NCBI GenBank assembly: GCA_015680685.1
Contig: MNCI01009017.1
Location: 706,102-770,101, forward strand
Length of the DNA stretch: 64,000 nucleotides
DNA from: Gnetum montanum
Taxonomy: Eukaryota; Streptophyta; Gnetopsida; Gnetales; Gnetaceae
Reading direction: 5' to 3'
Shown in pieces: positions 10,140 to 20,584 of this stretch. The notes beneath the pieces are model-generated. The model worked only from the letters and a program-made list of their open reading frames with translations, ran no database searches and was not told the origin of the DNA. How positions within the stretch are numbered: position 1 is the stretch's first letter; every line of letters starts with the position of its first letter. The position numbers and the translations under genes were made by a program.

Positions 10140-10929
10140 TGATGAGTCGCATTTTAGTTCATCGCGATATCGCGTATGTGATATTGTAGCCTACCTCCTC
10201 GTCTATAAATAAGAGGTAGGCAAACATAGAAGTAAGTTTTAAGTAAGTAGTTCTTAGTTAAGTGTTTAATTTCTTTCTCTCAACCCTTTTCCTCTCAATG
10301 TATGCCCGCAGTGTGGTGATTGTAATTGTACGACATCCTTTATTCGAGTGTGACGTACTTGGACACGCACATAACTGAAAATAAAGATCGAGATTACTTC
10401 ATCATTGCAGCATTCACTTAGTTTAATTTTTTATTTAATTGTTAATTATTATTTTCCTAGTTAATCTCTCTCACCCTTAAACTCATGTTAAATGCAAAAT
10501 GAGTACGACTTGATTACGGGCATTTAAGTGTGACTACTTGGTAACCTAGTAGCGTACCTAGGATCTGCGCTTGGTAGTCCTAGTGGTAGTCATGCATGAA
10601 GTCTAAGATGTGTACGGATAATTGAGGAACAGATGCTCACCGCACTTAGGCTAGCTTAGATTCTCTATCACCCTTCTCTCTTAGCTTAGTTAATATTATC
10701 TTCCATTGCCTTCAGGAGTAGCATTAGCTTAGAAAGACATCATACACCTCACTCTGGACTAAACCATACGTGACAAAGTTAACACTAGTCTAGGTGGGAA
10801 GATAACAAACTACAACCTAAGGATAACTATCTAGATACCACAACTAGTCCGTCTGCAAAGTTCGATCGGATTGTGCATGAAACACTCGTATTCGTATTGT
10901 TGAGTGTAGGGGTACCTCACCACTCATCA
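10140..10929 (+). repeat. Element A 3' LTR (790 bp)
   Basis: It begins TGATGAGTCGCATTTTAG and ends ACCACTCATCA. It carries the full GCGATATCGCGTATGTGATATT palindrome region that is shortened by 14 bases in the 5' LTR. It is otherwise nearly identical to 3354-4129. Confidence 0.92.
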
Positions 10930-11615
10930 ATAACCTTAGCTTGACCATTGACTTGGGGTTGATATGAAGTTGTTAGTTTATGTTCAACCCCCAAGTGTTG
11001 CATAAGCTTTAGAAAAATGGCATTCATAAAATATATCCCATTATTAGAAATAGATGCCATGGTATACCAAACCTATTTACAACATTCTGTTGTAGAAACC
11101 CGACCATTGTAGATGATGAATAATTAGTGATAGCCATGGCTTTAACCCATTTTGTGTAGTAGTCAAAAACCACGATAATCTAGGGATGATGGACCCCATG
11201 AAATTGATCCCCTAAAGATCAAAAGGATCCAATGGTTGGATTCACTATTGAGGTCCTTCCATACACGTAGTCATCCCTCCATCACGTTGGAATCTATCAT
11301 AGGAGTGGAAGAATATATGGACATCCTTGAAGATTATAGGCCAATAATATCCTACCATGAGGATCTTAATTACCATTTACCTCCTAGCATAATTGTCCCC
11401 ACAAGGGCCTTCATGAGCATCTTGGAGGACTTGAAGTTGATATGCATTAGGAACACACCATCATACCAGGCCATCTATGTAAACCATGTAGAGGTTGCCA
11501 TTGATATGCATGAAGTATTTGGCTTGGTAAAAAAACTATTGTTTCTTCTTATAGTCCCACTCCTATGGCATCTTTTGTGTGAGTAGATAGCGAGGATGTT
11601 GTCATAGTAGTTCAT
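10930..11615 (-). pseudogene. Element D integrase, catalytic part
   Basis: The minus-strand reading matches Element B's integrase in interrupted frames: the GPI/SWGP region, the DYFTKWV-like first aspartate region, FGIPWHLF, and SYQPQVNGQAKV next to the Element A junction. The continuation (NREI) is at 3353 on the other side of Element A. Many stops are present. Confidence 0.65.
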
Positions 11616-12330
11616 TCCTTTGGGATCTTGTTCGTTAACAACACCAACAAAGAGAAGTTCATTAGGAAATTGATCTAACAATGGGCTCTCCTCCTCTTTA
11701 CTATTCCATATTAACCAAGACAAATGGTTAGCTACCACATTCTCTGTTCCCTTTTGGTCCATCATGGTTAGATCAAACTCTTGAAGGATCACTATCCATT
11801 GTATGACATGGGGACTCACTATTGGCTTGTTCATCAGGAACTAGATGGCACTGTGGTTATGTGCATAAAAAATGTGTATCCAAGCACATAGTGCCTAAAT
11901 TTCTCCAATGCATACACCATTGTCATAAGCTCCTTTTTGGTGGAGGTGTTGTTAAGTTGTGCATCCAAAATGCTCCTACTTACACAGTGGATGTAGTATG
12001 GACGTTTCTGATCATCTAAATGTGTAAGCACAACTTCCAAAGTGTAGTTTAATGCATCTGTCATAATATGGAATTGTTTAGACTAGTTTGGCACTCACAA
12101 AATTGGAGTTTCTATAAGCTTTCATTTGAGTTGCTAGAATGCATGCTCACATTCCTTGGTCTAGATAAATATGCATCTTTCTTTGTGAGCTCCACCAATG
12201 GCTTGGAAATCTTTGAGAAGTTCTCGATGAAGCACCTATAGTAACTAGTGTGGCCAAGGAATGACCTTACATCTTTGATAGTTTCTGGTTTTTTGGTGAT
12301 TTCTTGAATGGCCCTTAATTTTTCCTTGTC
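11616..12330 (-). pseudogene. Element D RNase H
   Basis: Two open segments read as the RNase H that follows RT in gypsy elements: ALNYTLEVVLTHLDDQKRPYY and YALEKFRHYVLGYTFFMH upstream, then MNKPIVSPHVIQWIVILQEF and GTENVVANHLSWL. The same order is seen in Element B at 32230-32417 plus 42307-42480. Decayed by frameshifts. Confidence 0.75.
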
Positions 12331-13170
12331 TACCTTGATCCTTTTTCTTGAAATTAGATTCCTGAAGATAATTTTGCTAATTGAGCCTTAAGTTGGTTTC
12401 TACACATCATTAAAGCACTTGCTAAAGGTGGTCCAAGGCTTGCTCAAAGGTAGTCTCATAGGTAGAGAAGTAATCCATGAAGACTTCTACCCCACTATCA
12501 ATTTGTTGTTGGAAGATGCTGAGGATCAATCGTTGAAATGCAGTGGGAGAATTGCACATGCCAAAGGGCATATTTCTCTATGCAAAAGTTCCTTAGGGAC
12601 TTGTGAATGTTATCTTGGCTTGGTCCTCTAGTGTAATGTGAATTTGGTTATAGGCATTATAATCATTTAGAAAGCTGTAGTAGCAATGTCCCATGATCAT
12701 ATCCAATACTTGAACCACAAATGGTAATGAAAAGTGATCTTTATAACTAGCTATGATCAAGAACCTAAAGTTTATACAGACCCTTCACTTTTCTTCTTTC
12801 TTTGGCATAATAACAAGTGGGCTAACCAACTTGCTATAAGCAATGGGATAAATGAACCTCACCTTGAGGAGTTGTTCAATCTTCGTCTTGATAATTTGCT
12901 TGAGCTTTGGATTCAAGCATCATTGCTACTGCCTTTTTGGTTTGATGGAGGAGTCTGTATATATTCTATATTAGCATATCCTTAGATCAATTCTAGTGAG
13001 CTCATGATATGACCAGGCAAAGGCTATTGGCCATTTGTTAACAACTTCCAACAACTTTTTCTTTTGTTCAAGAGTAAGTGTGACATTGATGATTACTGGA
13101 TTACCATTATTTAGAAATGCATATTCCATTCCTGCTAATAGAGCCTTTAATTTAAGGGGCTCTTACTTAA
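12331..13170 (-). pseudogene. Element D reverse transcriptase
   Basis: The minus strand contains broken pieces of a Ty3/gypsy RT: a YDHGTLLLQ-like segment for the YSGYNQI region, a PFGMCNSP-like region (CPLACAILPLHFN), and the upstream primer-grip part around 12790-12950. All are heavily interrupted. Position between RNase H and protease and homology to 31120-31960 support the call. Confidence 0.6.
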
Positions 13171-13439
13171 AGTTCTCAGGGATCTCTAACTCTCCCTAAT
13201 TGATTTAACCTTGTTGATTAGAGAGTTAGCAATGGATCCATTCTAATTGATCCATGCTCTTCATGTAAGAGCCTTTGAGGCTCCTGGTTGGTTCCATGCA
13301 CATTGTTGAGCCGACCTCTCTTTCAATTGTCAACCACTAGATGCCCTCTTATTTAGTGGTTGCCACATACATGCACCTTTGTATTTCTATGACATTGGTG
13401 CACTAACTACATGCCTTAAGTGATTCTTTACGGACCATA

Positions 13440-13960
13440 GTTTTTGCACATAGTGGCATCCTATGTCATTATAGGTGATACATGGAATGTGCTTCTTCTC
13501 AATCTTACCAAATTCATTTTCCTTGGAAATTTTCAAAAGAGATCTCTGATCCCCAACTGTGCATCAATAGTACTTAGCTATTCTCTTCTCATGATGATAG
13601 GAAATTCTCCCTTATTGTTCTCCACATGGATAACCAACAAATTGATAGGATATGACCACCCACAAATGGTGGTTACAATGTTGTCCACTAATCCTAAAGG
13701 AACAATGATGGATTGATTTGCCAATTGTAGTTTGATATTGCTCTTTTTCAAGGGAGGCAGGTTCTAGGCTTTATACATTTCTTAAAAAATCAAGTTAATT
13801 CCAAAACTTGAGCCCAAAAGAGCCTTGCATGGTTAATTTCTAGCAATCTACAAATAAACAAGGGGACTTCTAGGGTCAAATATCTTCCTGGAAATATGGT
13901 CATCCTTAATCTAATCAATGATTTCATGGGTCAACATGATGGTATGAAACTAGGGAGTGC
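13440..13960 (-). pseudogene. Element D aspartic protease
   Basis: In shifted frames the minus strand reads SSFGINLIS followed by EMYKA and NLPPLEK, matching the LLDLGSSVNLISQEMYKAWNL motif of Element B. It ends with SKENEFGKIEKK..IPCITYNDIGC, as in Element B. It would cleave the Gag-Pol polyprotein. Confidence 0.65.
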
Positions 13961-14169
13961 TTTGGTTTGAAGGTGGCTCAACTGATATTTTAGAGGAGGT
14001 AGTAGTAGGGTGCATAGCCACATGTGTTTGTGAGGGCTTTGTGAAGCTATTGGTTCTGAAGAATGGTCTCTTGTGAGGTTTAGAGTCAAAATCACTTAGC
14101 TAAGAAGTCAACTATAAGTTTATGACCCTTGTGGCATTTTTGTGTTGTCGTTGTGCAAGTATCTCAACC

Positions 14170-16503
14170 TACATGGATGGAGCATGTGGTAGAGGAGTTG
14201 AAGTTGAAGGTGCTAGAGGGGAAGAGTGTAGAGGAGGATAATAGGAAAATGGGAACTCCTCCCTTTGTGATGGTGCTTTGTAGTATTTTGAAGGGTAATA
14301 GTGATGTGGGAAGAAAGTGTGACTAGAAGAGTCACGTTGAGAGATGGGCTACTAAATGTAATATCCATATGCATCAAGTTGGTGATAAGGGTAGTGCTAC
14401 CTTGGAGGTGGTATCCCCCATGACTATGGGTGTTGCCACTACTAGTATTGCTCATGAGGTTGGGATGGTGCTCCACTTGGATAGTAAGTTTGATGGTGGA
14501 ACTATTGCCGATAGTTTCCTTGTGAATAAGGCAACCTTCTAGGTGCTTGACATTTTACTAGTTTGGGATTTAAAGAATACACCCTAGATTCTTGCAAGTA
14601 TGACATAATCGGAAAACACCCCTTGGGATGTTCATATTGGCATATGTCACATCCATCATCTTTTGACTTGGAATTTTCAACCTCCTCAACTGCTGTAGCT
14701 TTTCCCTTAGCTCTATAATGCTCACATTTAGCCTCCTTCTTCTTCCTTCTCTCACTGCCACTACCTCCTTGATCTTTAATCTCTTCTACAGTCTTTAGAG
14801 TACTTTGGAATTTTTCATCCAAGAAGTCCCACATTTTATTAACTTTAGCTAGTATTTCAGAAATATATTTTTGGATCGGCAAGGTTTTTCTTTGCATCAC
14901 TTCATCAAGTGATGCCTCCTCCTCATTATCATAGAAATGGACCTAGCTCTTACAGAAGGAGGGGTCCTTGTTGTATTCCTTTGCACTTTCTCATTTTTTT
15001 AGCTCTCTCTCTTCTTTAGCTAGTTACTCAATAAGCCTTTGAATTTGATGGATCCTTAGCTTAGAAAGTCTCCCTTGGGCATACACCCCAAGGAATCTCC
15101 TCATTTCAGTTTTGAGCCCATCTATGATATGACATAGTTGATCCCATTGAAAGCAGCAATGGCTTGGGCATCAGTGCAACAAGGAATAGTACTTGTCCAT
15201 AGGTGCATCTAGGGACTCATGAGTGCCCTATTTCTATCCTTGGATTTGCCTTCTCAAATTGGACACTCTAAAGTACATCTGATACTTATCATTAAATAGC
15301 TTAAGCATCGTGCTCCATCATCAAAGAGATTTTGATTCCAAGGATTGGTACCAATTTTTTACTTCTTTGATAAGTGTCCTTGGGAATAGCTTTAGCTTTT
15401 GCTAGTTATTCTCCACATTTTGCAAGGCATAGACATTGTGAAAGGCTTGTAGGTAATTTTGTGGATTTGAATTATATCCCCCCTTGAACTTGGGAGTATT
15501 ATTCATATCAAACCATTTGATTCAACTATTCTTCACATGTTTGGTTGGTATTCTAATAGCCTTTGCAATGTTCAACATATTTCTGGTAGCCAGTAGGAGC
15601 TCATCATAGTCATAGGGATCTTTATGGGCCCTCTTATGGCCATGATGGCTATCATGAGTCTTGTTGTCCCTTCACTCTCTGTGATGGTCATCTCCCTATT
15701 TCTCATGCCCACAGTCTCCATTATCTTTGTGGGATCTATGATCATCTATATCCCACCGTTCATCTCCATCATGATTTTTGTTGCTTCCGTGACTCTAATT
15801 GGAGTTGGAGGAGGAAGATGACGAGGATGATGAAGGTGAAGAGGAAGGAGAACTAGCATCATAATGGTGCATGCTAGCCCCTCTTCTTTGGTCCCTACCC
15901 CAATCACCATGTTTGTCTTTTTCTTGGTGCTTATCATTGCTCTTACCTTGGCTACCCCCTTTTAAGATCCCTTGATCTTGGGATCCATTCTTCCTAGAAC
16001 CAAGGTTGTCCACAGTGGACTGCAAATATTGGTTAAAGATATCCTCATCAAAAAGATGAGGAGAATCTATGTATTGGAAGGCACTCAAAAAGAAGTCTTC
16101 ACCTTATTTTTATGTCTACAAGAATAAGTGGTTAGGGAACCACTTGTATTATGAGGCCTTATATCTAGTTGCATTTGCTGATCTTTCTTTCTTTGTGCTT
16201 ATGTGGGATGATAATCCTGATAAGCATGATCCTAAACCTCATATTTTGCATTAAGTCTTACAATGCCCAACTTGATGAGATTGTTTAATAGCATTGTAGG
16301 AATAGATCGGTTAGGAGGCAACATGATATTGTCTTCCATGTCCCTCCATTACAGCTGCTTGTCTTGGTGTAGGATGAAGGTGAAGTTTAGAGTGTAAGCA
16401 TCTAGATGAGTGTACACCACCTTAAACTATTGAGGCCTTTCTATCTTTGATTGGATTCACGTATGAATGGTGGTGAAGAGTCTTTCCTATGAGAAGAAGC
16501 CAT
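14170..16503 (-). pseudogene. Element D gag
   Basis: The likely start is the ATG at 16503 (MASSHRKDSSPP), matching Element C's MSSSHKSNSPPK. Next comes an N-terminal segment with NFTFILHQDKQ, a serine-rich linker (SSPSSSPSSSSSSSS, about 15800-15860), a gag core, and the knuckle CDICQYEHPKGCF at about 14600-14640 (C-X2-C-X3-H). A proline/tyrosine-rich tail reaches about 14170. Frames are broken in several places. The order matches the gags of B and C. Confidence 0.72.
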
Positions 16504-16630
16504 ATTAATGATTAAGAAAAAATAGTATGAATTTGTTATTTTTCTTTATCTTAATGGTGTTAGCATTAAGTTTTTTTTACAACATTAGTGAATGGTTTCA
16601 CTATCTTTCCTAGGTAGTGTACTTAGCTAA

Positions 16631-16655
16631 CTAAAATCCCTAACAACAAAGCCAA
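16631..16655 (-). promoter_or_regulatory. Decayed tRNA-Asp primer site of Element D
   Basis: On the minus strand TTGGCTTTGTTGTTAGGGATTT directly follows the LTR. It is a mutated form of TTGGCGCCGTTGCCGGGGATT, and most changes are C to T. Confidence 0.75.
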
Positions 16656-17488
16656 TGATGAGTGGCAAGTAGTCCCTATGCCCAACCATATGAAGCACAA
16701 GCATTGCACCAATGATTTGATCGAATTCTATGGACTTTAGCTCTCTAAATACCAATAGCAAAGATAGTGACCTAAGGATGTGATCATTATCTTCTTGGCT
16801 TCACTTGTGTAGGTGCAAGTGTATGGTTAAGTGTAAGGCAAGGCACATGATTTTTATTAATTTTATATTATATTGGATTAAGTCTAAGTGTGAATAAAGT
16901 GATTAATTGGAAACTAATCTAAGTAACTATCTAATGCCTTAGTCCATTTCCTAGCATAGGTATCCAGGCCCACCTTTTGTACACATCCTGAACTCGTTAT
17001 GACAGTACTAGGTTACCAAGGGTTAAGCTACTGGGTGTACCAAGCAATAACATTGCTAGGATTACCAAGCATTAATGATATGCTCAAGGTAGTTGTACTT
17101 ATGTGTATTACTTAAGCCTATTAATTAATTAAGAACATGAATGTGAAGTGCATGAATAATAAAGTACATGAAAGTAAACATTAATCTTTTCTAAGTGCTA
17201 TAAGGATTTTCAAGAATCTCATCTTTATTGCTGTTACATCAAACTGTCCAGGTGCATTGATGCTTGAATAAGGATTTTCACAATCCTTGAAGTACTACTG
17301 CGAGCACTTCAAAAATATTCTAACTCTTATGGGAACAAATTGCAAGAATGTCATTATGTTATTGACTCAACGGTGCCATAAATGCAATGGGTACACACAT
17401 TTATATAGGCAGAGATAGACACTACCTTAACACATGAACCCATGCATCGACAGGGATGCATTGACGCAACCTAACTTGTGATTCATCA
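16656..17488 (-). repeat. Element D 5' LTR (833 bp)
   Basis: On the minus strand it begins TGATGAATCACAAGTTAGG and ends TTGCCACTCATCA next to the primer site. A TATATAAATG TATA box lies at about 17395-17408. It is homologous to the split LTR at 54946-55383 plus 62480-62913. Confidence 0.82.
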
Positions 17489-18299
17489 AATAGTAATAGA
17501 AAGAGCAAAGCCTTTAAAGATTAGTTAAATAAAAATGATCCAAGATTTTGATATATAATAAAAAAACTATCATAGTTGATTAAGATTAAACACTCATAAT
17601 AAATTATTTAGTCCTACATGGTAATAAAACAACACTATTAACCCTCTTTTAAGTGAACATATGTCGTAAAAATGTCAAACTTGCTAATAGTGAAGATGAT
17701 AAGCTAAGCTAAGAAATTAACAAAATAAATCTTTAAAAAACTTATTGCTTTTAATATGAGAAAATTTAAAAACATTGATTAGAAAGCCATCATCTTATAA
17801 CCATGATTCAATCCAATTTTTTTTCAATTCTACTTCACCATTTTTAAACAAATGAAACAATATTTATAAGTTAAAAATATAACTATCTTCTATAATGTAA
17901 AAATCACATTAATAACAAAATTGTATCATTTATGGCTAAAAGAAAATTCCCAATAGGATGAACCTTTTCTTACTCAATCTTTTGAGCTTTCTAGTCTAAT
18001 TAAATTGTTAGTTTCCTAGAGATAAAAAGAAGCTCTAATACCTATATCTATATTTCTTGTTTAGACTTCCAAAATTGGAGCTTAACTATTCTACATTCAG
18101 ATTTTCTTTTCCTGTGTTTGTTATGATACTTATGACTTTATTCAAAGAATCTCTAAGTTCTTAATCCACTTTTTCTTATTGATTTCTTTTTATTATAATT
18201 TTTCTAACTATCCTTGCTACAACCACATCATTTTGTTCAGTAACTCCTTCTTATACGATGCTAATATTTCTCTTAATTTTATTGCTTTGTTTCCTAACT
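17489..18299. other. AT-rich stretch, nothing recognised
   Basis: No ORF above background, no LTR edges and no RNA gene seen. This is outside the LTR of Element D and before the decayed coding-like stretch. Confidence 0.5.
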
Positions 18300-20310
18300 C
18301 ATGAGTCTTACATACTACTTCTTCATAGGTGGCCTATTTATCCTTAAATAGTTCTATTCTTATGGCTAAAGTTTTTGCTCTTCCTTTATTAGCCTAGAAC
18401 TTATCTATAAGGACTTGATAGCCAATACTCTATATAAATGGTAAGTTAATACTTAAGCTTGGCCATTTCCTTAAGATATTTATAATTTTCCATTGTATGA
18501 TTCTCAATAAATTCTTCTTTAAAAATCAAACTTGCTTGAAGCTCCTTTTTCTGTTGGCCAATTATGTCTAGGCTTTCTTCTAGGCTTTTGAACTTGTTTT
18601 ACTATCTTTAAATAAATCCTTGAGCTATTTCATCTTCTAATTGGTCATATTTTCCACATCTTGAAGCAAAACCACAATTTTATCTATTATTTATTTATGG
18701 AAGATGGCTAAGTCTTCTTCTCCTATTTTTCTTATTAAAGTATTTGTATCGTAGTAGGACATCCATGTATATATTTGGATTTGTCAGATATCCTTAGCTC
18801 ATGATCAAATGTTCTCTTCCCTAATTTATATCAAATCTTCTTAATGATCCTTGTATTAAATAGAGATAAGGGAAATTTATACTAATGATAATTTTTGCAA
18901 CTTCCTTTTGAGTAGATCTTTCAATGTTAAGTCTATTGGCTAGCGGTACCCATTTTTTCTTTACTCTTACATACTTAGGATGGCCATAGTGATATTCAAG
19001 GTCCTTAAAAGCTTCATCTCCTTGATCAATTTTTCTGAGAAGTAATTTTCCTTTATGATGAAGAGATAATAATCCTTAAAATTTTGAGCTAAAACATGCC
19101 TCCGATCTACCAACCACCTGCAAGTGTTGAGCTCATTATAAATAGCCTATTCCTTAAAGATAGTGATAGACTTATTTGGAGTTCTAACTTGGCTTGAATT
19201 TTTTCTAATTAACAACTCTATCTATTTCTTAATAGAATAAAAGATCTATAATATCAATTTGATGGGCCTTTTTGAATTTTAAAATGTTGTAAAACTTGTA
19301 TGGACAAAGTGGTAGAGTGAAACACATATATTTAGGGACTATACTCATAATATAACTAGAATTAGTAAATTTCTAATAGTCAATCTTCAAAGAAAAATGC
19401 TTTTTTCTATTATAATCATTTATCAAAGCATCTGTCTACTATCTTTATAGTTATGAAATAAGGTGTAAAAAACCTTGGAAGCTTACTAACTTTTTCATCA
19501 ATCCCTTTAATTAAAATCATAGTATAATTTGCATGTAGAAAAATTGATCCCTCATATTTCTATTTGATTTCTTTAATGAATTTTGAATTAATCCTTGATG
19601 GTGAATGTTGCTATACAAATTTTAATATGTAGGGATAGATACAATTCATTGAAAATTCCAAAACCTAAGGCTCCATGAAGTTTAACTAATAAATAATTGA
19701 AAAGAGATCATAGTGACTTTAGCTAGAATTAAATCTAGAAGGAATGAGCTCATTAGGAATTGAGCTTTAAACTTATTAAGCTATGATTAGTTGTTTTTCA
19801 AAGCATTATACTTGTATTAACAAACATAAAAAATACAATAGTTTTTTACTATAATTAAAATAAAAAATCCTATTCCTACTCAACATCCATATTTCACCTA
19901 GATGAAAAAGTGAAAGTCTTAATAACACTTCAATAAAGGAATTGAAATTCTATGACACCTAGACTAGAGAGCTTATATTTCCAAAATTTGGCTAATTTCT
20001 ATGCTTCACGCTTAATTATGTTCCCTGCATTTGGGTGTTTGATGAATTTTCCATTGCATATATCTACAAGTTCAATGTCAATTTCTATGGTAGCCTTCTT
20101 TGGTTTAGTAAGTTCATAAACTTCATAATCCCTTTAGAGGCATACATTAATGAAACAACTTATAGTTCTCTTTAATTTTAGGTTTTCTTTCTAATATTCA
20201 AATTTTGTAATGGTTAAGTTTATGGTATCTTTGATTATTTTTGAGATTTTGCTTCTTATAATCTGAAACCATACTAGTTTTGAATCCTCTTTAGATTCAT
20301 AATTAGTCAT
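18300..20310 (-). pseudogene. Decayed coding-like stretch of unknown identity
   Basis: Beginning at a minus-strand ATG near 20309 (MTNYESKEDSKLVWF), long stretches translate with plausible protein texture interrupted by single stops. Examples are TKPKKATIEIDIELVDICNG, KYEGSIFLHANYTMILIKG and EYHYGHPKYVRVKKKWVPL. A Lys/Glu-rich coil-like tail follows near 18450-18650. The stops look like C-to-T decay. I do not recognise the family. It could be an unrelated element's ORF or part of a larger unit with the PLE just upstream. Weak evidence. Confidence 0.3.
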
Positions 20311-20584
20311 ACTAAATAATAATAAGAATGAAAGAGGTTATTTATATGTTTTTTGGGAAAAGTTGGTCATGGTTATTATCATACTTATTATTTATTTAAA
20401 AAAGCAACATAAATTTCTTTTAATTATTATAGAGATTATTAGTTTATTATTATTGTTTTTTAAATATATATTTAAAAGTTAATAAGTTTGATATTAAAGG
20501 GGATTGAAATCAAGACCTCTTTTTAAAAAACTATCTAATAAAAGTAATTAAATTAGTTTATATTATTCATGCTTTTGAGTATTA

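Larger units (their letters stand above)
3354..10929 (+). mobile_element. Element A: gag plus 3' ORF, no protease or pol
   Basis: This is a complete insertion: 5' LTR (3354-4129), tRNA-Asp primer site, gag, a 1.9-kb noncoding stretch, a 629-codon-span 3' ORF, polypurine tract, and 3' LTR (10140-10929). Flanks are GTAAC (3349-3353) and ATAAC (10930-10934), a 5-bp target duplication with one G/A change. No protease, RT, RNase H or integrase reading is present between gag and the 3' ORF. It is therefore a non-autonomous relative of D and B and would need pol from another copy. It is inserted in Element D's integrase. Confidence 0.88.
511..17488 (-). mobile_element. Element D: Ty3/gypsy (Athila/Tat-like), nested host
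   Basis: This minus-strand element can be followed in order: 5' LTR (16656-17488), primer site, gag, protease, RT, RNase H, integrase, 3' noncoding region and extra 3' ORF. The integrase is interrupted by a solo LTR (2170-3011) and by Element A (3354-10929); removing both brings the integrase segments together. The 3' LTR is not identified because the left edge is disrupted by unknown bases. All coding parts carry stops and frameshifts, so the copy is dead. Gene order and the tRNA-Asp-like primer site fit the Athila/Tat group of plant gypsy elements. Confidence 0.85.

Noticed and set aside
11236-11586. 116-codon plus-strand ORF
   Set aside because: Antisense to the integrase/RNase H of Element D.
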